Assembly (NCBI GenBank): GCA_030412805.1
Contig: JASJFJ010000003.1
Span: 4,526,001-4,590,000, forward strand
DNA from: Westerdykella aurantiaca
Taxonomy: Eukaryota > Ascomycota > Dothideomycetes > Pleosporales > Sporormiaceae
Direction of reading: 5' to 3'
DNA length: 64,000 nucleotides
The translations under genes and the position numbers were made by a program. The notes below the pieces were generated by a model. It saw only the letters and a list, made by a program, of their open reading frames with translations. It did no database searches and was not told where the DNA came from. Below, piece by piece: positions 9,701 to 22,210 of this stretch; position 1 is the stretch's first letter; each line of letters begins with the position of its first letter.

Positions 9701-11786
9701 ATGCCGATGCTCAAGGAGCCGTGGAAGAAGTACAAAAAGTTCCCAACCTTGGACCTCCCGAATCGCCAATGGCCCTCCAAGACCATTGACAAGCCTCCGC
9801 GGTGGCTGTCCACAGATCTGCGAGATGGTAACCAGTCGCTGGTTGACCCCATGGTAGGACGAACAACTGCTACGAAGCGTCATTTATGAGGATTGGGACT
9901 GACAAGGCTCGCCCACAGGATGGTCACCAGAAATGGGAATACTTCGCTATGCTCGTAAAGCTCGGATACAAGGAGATTGAGGTATCCTTCCCCTCGGCGT
10001 CGCAGACCGATTTCGATTTCACACAGAAGCTTGTCAACACCCCCGGCGCCGTACCGGACGATGTCTGGCTGCAGGTCCTGTCCCCATGCCGCAAAGAGCT
10101 CATCCGCCGCACCGTCGACTCCCTGAATGGCGCGAAGAAGGCCATTCTACATCTCTACCTCGCAACGAGCCCCTGTTTCCAGCGCATAGTCTTCAACATG
10201 ACGAACGAGCAGAGCAAGGCCCTGGCAGTGGAGTGCACAAAGTATGCACGGTCAATCACAAAGGACGATCCCAGCACTGCAGGCACGGAATGGGCATTCG
10301 AGTTCTCGCCAGAGACCTTCTCCGACTCGGACCCTGCCTTCGCCGTCGAGGTGTGCGAAGCCGTAAAAGCCGCATGGGAACCGTCCGAGGAGAACCCCAT
10401 CATTTTCAACCTGCCCGCCACAGTGGAAATGTCGACGCCAAACGTATACGCAGACCAGATCGAGTATTTCTGCACACACATCTCGGAGAGGAACAAGATT
10501 TGCGTATCCCTGCACCCACATAACGACCGCGGCTGCGCAGTCGCAGCGGCGGAACTGGCACAAATGGCCGGCGCGGACCGGGTAGAAGGCACTCTGTTCG
10601 GCAATGGCGAGCGGACGGGTAATGTGGATCTCGTCACTCTGGCCCTTAACCTCTACACTCAGGGCGTACATCCTGGCATCGACTTCAGCGACCTCAAGTC
10701 TGTCATCGACTTAGTAGAGTCATGCAACAAGATCCCAGTGCACCCCCGTGCACCTTACGGAGGCCAGCTGGTCGTGTGCGCCTTCAGTGGCTCCCACCAG
10801 GATGCCATCAAGAAGGGGTTTCAGGAGAGGAAAGCGCTCGGACTGGGGAACGAGAGCCGGTGGGAAGTGCCCTATCTACCCCTGGATCCTCAGGATATTG
10901 GCCGAACATACGAAGCCATCATCCGTGTCAACTCGCAGAGCGGCAAAGGTGGTGTGGCGTGGATCATCCTGCGCCAGTTGGAGCTCGATCTGCCTCGAGG
11001 TCTGCAGATCGCATTCTCCAAGATTGTGCAGCGCGAAACCGATATGCTCGGCCGCGAGTTGCTGCCCACCGAGATCACCAAGCTTTTCGAGGATGCATAT
11101 CACCTGAAGCGCAACCCGCGATTCAGCCTGGTCGACTACGATATCACCGCCGACCGCTCCAAATCGCCTGCACCTCCCGAGCCGGGAAAGACTCAAAGCT
11201 CCGCCAATCTCCAGCGCAAATTCAAGGGTGTCATTGAGATCGATGGTCAAGAACACACCATTGAAGGTGTTGGCAACGGCGCCATCTCCTCTCTGGCTGA
11301 CGCTCTCAAGCGCCTGGGCATCGACCTCGATGTCACCGACTACAAGGAGCACGCTATCGGCGCTCACAAGAACGTCAAGGCCGCCACTTATATCGAATGC
11401 ACGGCCGCAGGGTCCACGCAGAAGGTCTGGGGCGTCGGTATCCATCAGGATGTCGTCCAAGCTTCTCTGATTGCTTTGCTGTCGGCAGCTAGCTCGGTAA
11501 GTTACCCCTCTCCTTGAAAATGGGGAGCTTCGATGTATTTGTTGTATGGAGTTTCAAGTAGCTTCCTTTTCGTGTCGTACAAGTAGATGTTTGTCTAATA
11601 TGTTTTGTTCCGCTCTAGTTTCTGTCGAGTAGACCGACGACGCCTATCCCATTCAGACCTAAGAGATCCAATACGATGGAGATACCGTCGCCGGAGAGCA
11701 GTCCGAAAGGAAACGGCGATGTAGTGGCGCGGCTGGAAGCGACAGTGAATGGAGAAGAGAAAGAGGTCGTCGATGGGGGTGTTTGA
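9701..11786 (+). CDS. leuA: 2-isopropylmalate synthase
   Basis: Three exons (9701-9853, 9919-11496, 11619-11786; introns 65 and 122 nt) encode 632 residues, the normal fungal length. The enzyme condenses acetyl-CoA with 2-oxoisovalerate, the committed step of leucine synthesis. Visible signs: the metal-binding DLRDGNQSLVDPM across exon 1 and the first intron, DGHQKWEYFAML, EVSFPSASQTDFDF, LHPHNDRG (metal ligands, near residue 248), the GNGERTGNVDLV motif, and a C-terminal leucine-sensing regulatory domain with IEGVGNGAISSL and ALKRLGIDLDV. The conserved SAASS|FLSSRP junction fixes intron 2. No long mitochondrial presequence is present with this ATG. The gene should be feedback inhibited by leucine, as is general for the family. 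Confidence 0.95.
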
Positions 11787-12139
11787 AGATTCGGTTAGAA
11801 GAAGATACAGGAAAATGCATACCTGGCGTTGATTGCTTGATTGTGCGGAAATGATTTTCGATAATGTAGGATGTGCGGTGCTGTTATGCTTGCATGGGTG
11901 TTGATCTGGCGGAAGTAGTAGGAGGAACCGAACCGGCATTCAAGATGAAAGAAAAGTTACCCGATTATATGTATCATTGAGAAAATCATCATTCTATTCT
12001 TCCCTCGTCCGCATCCCACTAAAACCCATGATCCCAAAATACTTTTTGGAAACGCCCAAACTTCCTACGGCAGGACACCCAGCCAATGCAATATAAACAA
12101 GACGCAAATACCCGTGTCAAGGAGATAACGCTACTGCGT
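11787..12139. other. Convergent 3' region between leuA and UTP10
   Basis: 353 bp between two gene ends that face each other. No coding features; presumably both 3' UTRs. Confidence 0.5.
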
Positions 12140-15100
12140 TTACTGCAACATGCCCTCTAGATCTTCACCCAAAATCTCCTCCACCATCGTGATCCATCTC
12201 TGTGTCTCTCTCTCCACCATCTCATCGTCATCCTCGCGCAGTTCGCTGATAAAGGGCAGCATCTCAGGGAGGAGCGATAGCCATTCCTCGCCGAGGCGTT
12301 TTGTCAGACCTTGCTCGCACTTTACCGTTGCCAACCGCGTGTGAGCTTCTTCGGCACGCATGTACTTGAGGAGGATGGAGTTCATTTGGCGGTGATTATC
12401 CATGGATGAAGATGACGCGACCGCGAGTTCGGTGATAGTAGGGATGACGTTCTCAGCCAGCAGGAGAGGGGAGTCGACGGTGAGTTGTTTGAGGAGGGGC
12501 TCAAGGATAGCGCCATAGTGCGAGGGGGCTTGCCAGAAAGAGTCTTGGTCGTGCTCAAAAGAATTGTGCAGGGTGTCCAGGACAGCTTTTGACAAGGCGG
12601 GCGATGAGCGGGCCGGATTTGCAGCGAGATACGTGAGAAGGTGGGAGAGGTGTTCGATAATGTAGCTGGAGTAGCTGGTTACAATGGACTGGAGAAACAT
12701 GTCAGTATCCGAGTTACGGAGAGTAGAATGGGCGGAGAGGTCTACGAACCTTCAGCTTGTCAAAGAACGCGGCCAGGAACTTGCAGAGAGTGATGGACCG
12801 CTCTAAGCCTGCGCCGGCATCCCCTGAGGAAGCCGCAGAGTCAACCAGCTGCACGAAGAAAGGTCGGAAAGTACTGTCGTTCAGTTTCAGCGTCATTGCG
12901 ATGACTGACTCGATGAGCGAGGTCTCCAAAGTCTCAATCTCATCTTCGTCGATCGGGTCCTCCGTTGCCACTTCGCGGATGGACTTTCGAAGGTCGAACA
13001 TCTCGGACAGGACACTGAAAAGTGCCCCACTGGTTGCGATGAGCTTCTTCTTTGACTGATGTTCAATCGTTTGGCCGAGGAGATCAAGATGTTCGCGAGC
13101 GGCCTGGTACCAGTTAGTTGCGTGTTGGACAATCAATCTCCTCGCACATACCTCATATCCTTGCGATAGAGCTGAAGGCCAGGTCGCTTTAATGGCGTTG
13201 AAGGCTTCCTGGGCACCAATGCCAGTTGCAACCACCTTGTAAAACAATGTCCTCTGTTCATCACATACATCGTCCATCCCGCCAGCCGCCGAACGGAGAG
13301 CTAGCTCAAGGGCCTGCACGAGATATTCACGAGTGAAGACGAATGCTAAGCGTTCAACAACCTTCGAGAGTAGGCTGAAGACGGCATTGTGCATGCCATT
13401 GTTGTCTTTATCGATGCTCTCCTGCAGATATTCGAACGCCTTAGGGAGGACAGTCGGCAACAGAGGGATTGCCTCTTCGCCCAGGACATCCACAGTGGAA
13501 GTTAAGCAGATGAGCGATAGGATACGCACACGGTCGTCGCCGCTCATCAACGACTTCGAGCCAGAGATCGTGCGCGCAACGGTACCAACAGCAGTAACAT
13601 CTTTCTTCCCAAATCTCTCGATAATGCGGTCAATGCAGCTTATCGCTATGCTCTTGACATCGCCCTCGTTGGATTGCTGCAAAAGCTGATCGAGGCGGGG
13701 AAGGAAGGAAAGCAAAGCTTCCACAGATTGTGCATCATTCTGGATGACTTGTCCCGCTCTGAGCTCAACAGCCTTCACGACTGCGAGAGCGACCTGGCTG
13801 TCTGGGCTCGCAAGCAGCAGCTCGGCCGTCCTGATCAGATCTGCCGTAGGAAGCAGGTCAAGGCAGTTGGCCAGAACACGGCTGCATGAGTGTTGTACCC
13901 TGGGGTTGTCCACGACGCTCTTTGAAAGACGGATGGTGGTCTCGACGATATCGGCAAAGACAGCCCTAGGCCTGGAGGGGTTTCGACTCTTGCGGAACGC
14001 TTTGGCGATATGACCTTGGAGCAATTTGCTGGTGGCTAAATCTGCGAGGTTTGACAGAAGGCCATTAACCGTACTCTCTACTTGAGCAGATTTCATGTTG
14101 CTGAGTCCAAAAAGGACATCTGATACCGTTCGCTTTTGACCGACCGCATCTGCCATGAGGTGGAGGTAACCCCTGAATGTCTATAGAATGTCAGCAATAG
14201 CACATAAAATCCAGAGCAGTCTGCATACCTCGAGTGTGAGGGTTGGCTCAAATTGAAGTAGAAGCTCGGGAACGAACTTTCGGGGCGCGGAGGTTACTGG
14301 TTTGTTAAGCAGAAGAGCCACAATTGCGGGGAGCGAATCTTCTGGGCCGAGAGTCCGAGCGAGCTCCGTAAAGAGTTTCAGTGTCCTGTGAGGCGGGATA
14401 TGTTCAAATGCTGCAGTGAAGCTCAGCAATAGATCGGCAACACCTGTCAGGAAGTTCTTGTGCTTCGCCTTCAGAGAAGCGGCAAGTTGAGGAACCACTC
14501 GCGAGATTGTCTGGTCCAGAACGTGCGCAGAGTATTCATCGTTCTTATGTAGAAGGGTAGAGCCGATGAAGGTAAAGACAGGCATGAGATTGTGAAGCAC
14601 GAGCTCGGGTGCCCATGATGCCAAATTGGCAATGAGAAGAAGAGCTGCATTTTGCACCTGAGGACTGGTAGAATGGCGAATGCAGTCTATCAGCAGGTCT
14701 ACCCGAACGGATGCCTGGAAGTCCGACGTATTGGGTTCATTCTATCTTTAGTTAGACGTGACATTTGCTCATGCCAATGAGGACTCTCTTACCTTCAGTT
14801 GGTTGACCATAGGAGTGAGTGAACCGAGGATCAAGCTCTGTAAATAGACAAGCTCCGAGTCTGTTCGTTGTTTGAGGTGCTGCATGTCCCCAAAAAGCGC
14901 GAATATATCCCTGAACAGCATAGTATGCTCCGCAGGACTGGATCCTTCTATCAACTCCAGAACAAAGGTAAGCTTACGTACGATCCTGGTAACGTCGTCT
15001 GCCGATTGAACATCCAAACGCGCCATTTCGTTGCGACTGGTCCTCCTCCGCTTCTTTGCCGGCGGCCCTTCAGGCATTTGCAAAGTGGCCGGCGCATTTT

Positions 15101-17740
15101 CTATGAAATCCAACAGAATGGCTGTGTCTAGCTTGAGATTCCGTAGGGTCTCCAGAGACCGACTCTTGCAATGTTTCTCGACGACCGTCTTGCAATCTTC
15201 CTTCAGCGATAGATCTAGCAGTGTTTGGGCAAGCGACAATCGTGTTTCTGACTTCATAGATGGCCATATTACGGTAAGCCTCTCAAAAGCCGCATCAACA
15301 AGAGACGAACGACCCTCGTTAATGCTACCCGAAAGGACGTCCCGTAATAGTTCGAGGCTTTCTTGCTCCCTCGGTAACAGAGCGGCCATATGTTCCTTGT
15401 CTGCGTCTCCAGTCTCCACGCCCTCGATCCTGCATGTTTCTGACACTTCATGGGTGGGAAGTTGACACCAGCTGCGCACAAGTGGCAATATAGTGCTGAG
15501 GCGTGCGCTACTCATGGGTTTCCCAGAGAGGCAGAAGAGAGGCAGAAGGCATAGGCGGACACGCAAAGACGGCGTCAGAGCAACATGACTGGCCAAAAAC
15601 GATACCAAGGCCGTCCGTGCTGATGATTTCATGCTCTGCCCTTGATGGCTTTTGGACGTTTGGCCACTTTCAAACAGGTTTCGCATCGATGTGATGATAT
15701 ATTTTGGATCCAGAATGCAGGCTTCGAGGATTTGAACAAGTTCTGACGTTAGAAAATCGACAGATTGGCCCTCGGGAAAGGCCGACAGTTTTGAGGACTG
15801 CGTCCCATAAAGAGCTGATGCACCCCACACTCTGTGGCTGGCAGATCCTCCCTCAGATTCAGACTTTTTTGCGAGGATGCTAATGCAAGTGGCAGCGGCT
15901 CGCCGTACAGCCGGTGCAGGATCTGCAAGTCCGCAGAGAAGATATGGAATCAGGTGCTGCAGATCCACCCCGTCGCTGAGCTCCTTTATAGATTGAATCG
16001 CTGAGCGAAGAGCTGCCACTTTTGTAGAAGCAGGGATAGGACTACACCATGTTCGAGCCAAGAAACTGAAGAAGAGGGGCTTCTCAAAAGCTTTCTGTCG
16101 GCCAAGTCCTTCGGAGTTTAGGAATCCATTTGCGCGAGTACTGAGACCCATTGCTTGTTGAAAGGCGCTAAGGGTGCATAGAAAAGAGTCTTGTGCTTTT
16201 GGATCCAGTAAGCTCGTCGCAGTTATTGTGGGAACTTTGATAGAAGCACTGTCCTGGCCGGACTTTCTGACCTCCTCTATATCCATCATCTCGTCGTCTT
16301 CCTCGCTCTCCCTTTGGGCCTCCTCTACAGTGAGAGCGTCCTGGAAGGACAAGCCCAATGATCCAAACTCTGCGCTGTTCTTTTCCAGAAGCGTGCGCAG
16401 CGTAGGAGACGTGTGCGGTGATTCTGAGAGTTTGGTTGCGAGATCTATGACAAATCCATGTTGCGCTGAACCAGGAGGACTGATACGGATCCTTTCCAAC
16501 ACGGTAGATAGACATGCGTATAGGTAGTTTTCGTTCAAGAGACCAGATTCCACGATTTCCTGGAACAGTGTCTCAGTGTCGCCCGGAGAATGCGTGCCTC
16601 CCATATAGTCTAAGTCTCCCAGAGCACATCCGAGCGCAAGCCTATCGATAGCACACACCGAGGCCAGGGACTTCATTGCGGAGACCAGTCCGTGGATTTT
16701 CGACAATCTTCTCATGACTGCAGCTGGAAGACGCGGGTGCGATCTTTCTTCGGCTATTACGGCCAAGCACATGAGACACTTTTCCGCAGTTTCTGGTGCG
16801 TAACTCCGAACCACAGCTTCCATGAGGGAATCAAGAACTTTGTCCGGGAATCCGCCTTTTGTTACCATGACAATTATGATCACATAACTGCCTAACAGAG
16901 CCTCCGGGGAATGTATCATTCTGAGAGACTGATTCAAAACGGGGAGCGTACGCAGAAGGGCTTCTTCCGTACGCTGCGCTTGAACCTCCTTCCGTCCAGA
17001 TCGGGTCTGCTCGAATATGGCATCGACGGCTTGTGCAGTGACGCCAGACCAAAACGACAAGAGGCTGTGGCCCTCATGCCCAGCTTGTAGAACCCGTACA
17101 ACATACCCTTGTAGGGCAGCAAAAAAAGTGGGCGTATTCGCAGCGGTATATACGATTGCCTGCCGCGGGGGATTGCTCGGGGGTGTCAGGTATGGCTGGA
17201 GGAAGCGTAACGCTGGGGAGAGACTCGATGGCAGGATAGACAGTAGGGCCAGAAACTGAGGGGTACCATGGTATGGGAGATATGTGAGGACTAGACATTC
17301 CGTGTTGTATTCGTGGATGCTAGCAGTGGTCAGTGAACAATCATCCATCGGCATATTCTCACGCACCGAAACCTCCTCACAAGCCACTCCAACGCCTTCT
17401 CAGCTGGCTTCAGGAGTATTCTTGGTCCCACTAATGTCATAAACGCTTCCAGCACCGAGTCCAGCTCTTCGTTCTCCTTCTTGGTCATCTGAGTGCGGTC
17501 CTCATCCTTGCTCTGCTCGCTGAACAAGTTCCGCGCGAAGGGTACAAAGCGCTGGTCGAGGGCGCAAAGATCGCGATAGCCTTCATAGCATAGTACGTAT
17601 ATGGATTCGAATGACTGCGACGCGGCAAGTTTGGGCTCGTATAGCAGGGACTTTCCATGGGCAGCTTTTTGCGCTTTAAGATCAAGCTGATGGGTGCTTG
17701 AGGCGGCGATGGCCGCGAGCTGCTTCTGGAGCGAAGTCAT
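12140..17740 (-). CDS. UTP10: U3 snoRNP-associated protein UTP10 (HEAT repeats)
   Basis: Six exons in transcription order: 17740-17367, 17319-14793, 14741-14229, 14180-13152, 13103-12750 and 12688-12140. They give 1,781 residues, as expected for fungal UTP10. Introns are 47-61 nt with good branch points; intron 4 (13104-13151) is 48 nt and stop-free. The N terminus MTSLQKQLAAIAASSTHQLD, LLKPAEKALEWLVRRF, RTVSDVLFGL and the C-terminal HEAT array with SIVTSYSSYIIEHL are typical. UTP10 is a component of the t-UTP part of the small-subunit processome. It acts in the nucleolus in pre-18S rRNA transcription and processing. It shares a 292-bp divergent promoter with NRDE2, another nuclear RNA factor. 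Confidence 0.95.
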
Positions 17741-18032
17741 GTTGGAAAGCTGTATGCGCGGAAGCGCTGCAAGTTTACACCTCCATGGAAAGCGTAGCTA
17801 GTCGTGCGAGATACGTCGCGGCTCCGTCCGTTGTCGTTGTTTCCGGCGTGAATGCTGAGAATGTTCACCTCGTCAAAAAGTTCGAATAATTTCTTGCCTT
17901 GCGGCGGGAAGGGGAGCGCACGGGCCATATGTCGGTCTAATTCCACGCCGCTAACGCCGACATTCAACCGTCCAGCATATGTATGCCAAGACTCAAGCTC
18001 TCTCACCTTTCAGATCTTCAGGTGCATCTGAC
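17741..18032. promoter_or_regulatory. Divergent UTP10/NRDE2 promoter
   Basis: Only 292 bp separate the two start codons, so both genes must share upstream sequence. No named factor site was recognised. Confidence 0.6.
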
Positions 18033-21000
18033 ATGGCATCCAAAGTCCCGAAATTTGCAAGTTTCCGGCCTAAACCTAAGGAGCAGCCACGAGAGGAGCC
18101 AGCAAAAGAGGACATTTCGAAAAGGTCTCGAAAGCATGAGGAGAAGGATCGGCATGGCAGACACGCAAAGCCACACCGGGCAACAGCAAGTTCTAGCGAT
18201 CGCTCACCAAAACGCGTTACTTCAGAGTCCTCACGTATTCCTTCCAAACAGCAATCGAATTCTTATTTTCCGGACGTCAGAGGGGATCGTGCAAACTTAA
18301 CATATGGAAGTTTAAACCGTTATGATACACCACCGTACAGACGCTATGGCTATGGATCCATTTTAGGTCTCTCACCTGATTACAAGATTGATCGAGCCCA
18401 GAGCACCGAAAAATGGATTTTCGTAACTGGACCAGCGTCCCTTCCCCGTGAGCGGGTTTTGACTTCTCAGTATGCTGCCAAAGAAGTGAATGGCCCAGTA
18501 CGCTTAGTCAAAGCCGCGCCCGGTTCCCAAGCTGCAGGAGACGTCGATTTCATTGAGCTCCCGAGGGGCCAAAAGAGGAAACGAGCATCTGAGCATGATG
18601 CACAAGTCCCGGATCACCGGCCGTGGGAGCTCCAGAAAGAAGAAAATTCCTCAGAATCGGACTCGGACGCCAGCCAGGAGGATCAACCTGACCCAACCAT
18701 GACAGCTATCACCCAGAAGAACTCTGTGCTCATCCAGCGGACGCGCAGTCATCCTAATGAACTTCAAGGCTGGCTCGACTTGGTTGAACATCAGGAACAG
18801 ATGATGAAACTCGGACGTGTATCTTCTGAGCTGAGCACCACAGATCGGAGGAGTCTCGCCGAGGTGCGCATTGCCACATATGAGGACGCCATCCGGAAAA
18901 CTGGTAATATCGCAAAAGACCAAGTCGTTCTTCACCTCGGATTAATGAAGGAAGCTTCCAAGGCATGGGACAGCAGTAAACTGGAAAAGAAATGGACCGA
19001 GATCCTAGCCAAGTTCCCCGACAGTTCCGATATCTGGCTTCGGTACCTAGACTTTCGGCAAACCAACTTTGGTGGATTTAAACATGACAACTGTCGGGAC
19101 ACCTTCCATCAATGCCTGAAAGCGCTTCGCCGTATCTCGGATGGTACGCCGCCAGAATATTTGCATGTTCTCCTTCGCCTGACCGACATGATCCGAGGCA
19201 GTGGATATCAAGAGCTTGCCTGGGCAATATGGCAGGCATTACTAGAATACCACTTGCTGCCTCCTGGACCTGGAAAAGCGGAAGAGCAGCGCAGTTCGGC
19301 TATGGAATCATTTGAAGAGTTTTGGGAGAGCGAAGTCCCACGCATAGGCGAACCGGAGGCGAGAGGATGGAGGAACTTCAACACCGGCGATGTGGGGCCC
19401 CCAAACTCAAGTCCTGCGCAGCTAAAAGTCGAAGACCCAACTATGCCAGTAATCGATGATTTTCAAGTCCGGGAAATGGACCGTATCGAGAAGCTGAGAT
19501 TTCCTGGGCGCATGACCGACCCAATTGGGGAAGATGACCCTTTCCATGTCATTCTTTTCTCCGACGTTGTGGAATATCTGCAAATCCTTCCTCTCAACAC
19601 GTCTGAATTACTGATACTGGATGCCTTTCTCTGCTTTTCACATCTGCCTCCTCTACCCGGCCTTATTGATAGCGACAAACGGCAGTGGTGGTCCGATCCA
19701 ATCAGGAATCAGGAGTTGGTATGCCCTGAGTCCGTCTCTGCTGAAGATCGCTCGTTTGCAGAGGTTTTCAAGGCATTCTCGGGCCGCCCGGGCAACTACA
19801 AGATGACGTTGGAGCTCTTGTTCGATCAGGGCTTTCCCGAAAGCAGCCAAGCTAGATTACTCGACGGGAGTAGTCCTGATAGCCACATACTGTTCATTCG
19901 ACAGGTATTAGCGCTGTTGGCGAAGGAGCAGTCCCGGGTTGAAACGGTTGGCGAGTACCTGCTCGCATTTGACAAAGCATATTTTCCCGCGGACGCGTTC
20001 AGGACGGCGAAACAGCTGATCAAGAGTATGCCCACGTCTCTACGTCTCTATAACGCATATGCCCTGGTTGAATCTCGGCTAGGGAACAGTGCAAAAGCGG
20101 AACAGGTATGCAGAGCTGCCCTCTCCATGCATAAGGATGCCACACTGGCGGGTACTTCTGGACTGTTGGCTCTATTTCACACCTGGGTCTGGGAGGCCAT
20201 TCGGTGCAATGATCAGCTGGAGGCATTATGGCGCCTTGTTTCTCCTCCCGACAGAGGACACATCGCTGCGAGGCCCGATGGTGCGCTACACCGGCCAGAT
20301 CAGACAAGCCTTCTTCGTGGTCACAGGCTTCTCGGTGAGGCTAATGACCGCGCTCTCTTGGCTCGAGATTTTCCTTCTGCTGTCCTCTCCACCTCACTTC
20401 TAGCCTTGCTTGTCTATTTTTCGAAAGATGGAGATATTGGGGCATCTCTTGTCGTCCACGAAAAGCTGTCCAAATGGTTCCTAGCGCATGGATTGGCGGA
20501 GAGCGATGCAGCTGAGCTGCACGCACAGTCGGTCGCCAACCTCCTTGTTTACCACGCGACTCATGCCTCCATCATCAAACCAGCATTACTACGCGAAGCG
20601 CTTTATCCACTCCTAGATGCCTTCCCCGATAATACGGTCCTACTGTCAGTGCATGCGGCAAACGAGGCCCGATTCTCCATTGACGATCGCGTGCGGGCGG
20701 TCATGCAGCGCAGCATCCTTGGAGATCGTGACAGCACTATTCTTGCAACGTGGCTATTTGCCATCTTCCACGAGATGTACAGAGGCGAGATCGCCGGATC
20801 CACGAGCCATTCGGTGCGCGCCTTATTCCTCAAGGCGGAGGGCACCGACGCAGGGCGCTCGCCCGCGCTCTGGTATAGTTTTGTGCTCTTCGAATTCCGC
20901 GAGCACGGTAAGGAATCCAAGAAAAGGCCGTCGAAGAGAACAAGACGGGATAAGAAGCCGAGCAAGCACGAGACGTTGCTGGAGGAAAGCCATCGCAGAG

Positions 21001-21167
21001 TGAGGGAGGTTTTCTTCCGCGGCCTGACACACCTACCCTGGTGTAAAGAATACATGATGCTGGCATTCACGCTTTTGAAGGATTTCTTGGATGAGGAGGA
21101 TAAGAGGAAGGTGTATAATATAATGGTAGAGAAGGAGCTGAGGGTGTATGTGGACGTCGACCTTTGA
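18033..21167 (+). CDS. NRDE2 family nuclear RNA-surveillance factor
   Basis: Single exon of 1,044 residues. I chose the ATG at 18033 (MASKVPKFASFRPKPKE), which matches fungal homologues; the frame is also open 54 bases upstream. The basic, Ser/Lys-rich N terminus is followed by YGYGSILGLSPDYKIDRAQ, then a long helical HAT-like repeat region with GWLDLVEHQEQMMK and DIWLRYLDFRQTNF, which is the NRDE-2 domain, and a KKRPSKRTRRDKK basic patch near the C terminus. NRDE2 proteins bind the Mtr4 helicase and affect nuclear exosome action, small-RNA-directed silencing and heterochromatin in other eukaryotes. Confidence 0.9.
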   Translation: MASKVPKFASFRPKPKEQPREEPAKEDISKRSRKHEEKDRHGRHAKPHRATASSSDRSPKRVTSESSRIPSKQQSNSYFPDVRGDRANLTYGSLNRYDTPPYRRYGYGSILGLSPDYKIDRAQSTEKWIFVTGPASLPRERVLTSQYAAKEVNGPVRLVKAAPGSQAAGDVDFIELPRGQKRKRASEHDAQVPDHRPWELQKEENSSESDSDASQEDQPDPTMTAITQKNSVLIQRTRSHPNELQGWLDLVEHQEQMMKLGRVSSELSTTDRRSLAEVRIATYEDAIRKTGNIAKDQVVLHLGLMKEASKAWDSSKLEKKWTEILAKFPDSSDIWLRYLDFRQTNFGGFKHDNCRDTFHQCLKALRRISDGTPPEYLHVLLRLTDMIRGSGYQELAWAIWQALLEYHLLPPGPGKAEEQRSSAMESFEEFWESEVPRIGEPEARGWRNFNTGDVGPPNSSPAQLKVEDPTMPVIDDFQVREMDRIEKLRFPGRMTDPIGEDDPFHVILFSDVVEYLQILPLNTSELLILDAFLCFSHLPPLPGLIDSDKRQWWSDPIRNQELVCPESVSAEDRSFAEVFKAFSGRPGNYKMTLELLFDQGFPESSQARLLDGSSPDSHILFIRQVLALLAKEQSRVETVGEYLLAFDKAYFPADAFRTAKQLIKSMPTSLRLYNAYALVESRLGNSAKAEQVCRAALSMHKDATLAGTSGLLALFHTWVWEAIRCNDQLEALWRLVSPPDRGHIAARPDGALHRPDQTSLLRGHRLLGEANDRALLARDFPSAVLSTSLLALLVYFSKDGDIGASLVVHEKLSKWFLAHGLAESDAAELHAQSVANLLVYHATHASIIKPALLREALYPLLDAFPDNTVLLSVHAANEARFSIDDRVRAVMQRSILGDRDSTILATWLFAIFHEMYRGEIAGSTSHSVRALFLKAEGTDAGRSPALWYSFVLFEFREHGKESKKRPSKRTRRDKKPSKHETLLEESHRRVREVFFRGLTHLPWCKEYMMLAFTLLKDFLDEEDKRKVYNIMVEKELRVYVDVDL

Positions 21168-22210
21168 CAGGCTCGACCTCTACTTTACGCCACCATTATT
21201 TTGATATGCCCTAGGAATCACAATTATGATTTGGCTCGGCCTCCGGGTTGATCGCCACGAAGAACACGAGCTGTTCCCACCTTGCTTCTGTCCAGTGTCC
21301 TCATTCTAGTCCACCAAACATGCAAGGAAACTCGGCCCATGAAAACTTCTTCCTCAAGCCCCCAGACAAGCCAGGGCAAAGCTCAATGAAAAAGAGACAA
21401 AAAGGTTCGCGTCGCTCCGCAACAATGCAATACGGAGGACACTGTGGTTCGGCATCTATGGGCAAGCCCAGGGAGACAGCCGAGCCGGCTTTTCAAAAAA
21501 TTGAAGGTAAAGACCGATCCGGAGCATTTCACCCCGAGTCTAGGAGTTACCTTGAGACAGAACAGATACTACAAATGATCTAAGCCAAGACGGCAAAGAG
21601 AGCTGGAGAGGAAAGGAACAAGAACGTTTGGGCGGGTGCGAGAGGGGGGTTTTATAGTCGAGCAGAGATTTCAGGCAGACGTGATCATATGATATTGAGA
21701 GGCATGGCGCCCTCCAGGGCTCCGGCTCTTTCCCATCGGCTGTGATAAGAGGCGGAGCTGAGGTAACTAGGTAGGCATCCATGTCACGTGATTTGGTGAT
21801 TCACCGCAGTCTCCCAGAACCTGGAAGCCTACGTGTCTCCGATGTAATCAGAGTAGGGTGAGATTACATGGGTACCAATCTCGAGTTGTTTTTCTTACTC
21901 TTCTTCGTAGGTTTTGGATAGGTTTCACTCCGTCGCTTCGAAACTGCAACTGTTCCCTGCCACAAGTGGAAGTCTACGCACTGCGTTGTCCTTCCGGTCT
22001 TGTAAGATGGTACACCCGGTGTGCCATGGCCATTTTCTATCGGATAGGTTTCATTGATTGAGCTGCAGAGTGTTATTCAACCACATTATCCGCTCCATGG
22101 TTCGACACTGGACAGTGTTGCGGAGTCAAGTTCTTCCCAGTTTTCCCACGAAGAAAGCGACCCTCATCACCATCACAGGGCGGTCGGTTCGGCGAGCTAG
22201 CTCAATAGGA
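21168..22210. other. Intergenic region after NRDE2, no convincing gene
   Basis: Open frames here (for example 21248-21583) show no recognisable motif or family composition. A GTCACGTGAT element, containing the CACGTG E-box core, lies at about 21783. Nothing else stands out. Confidence 0.45.
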
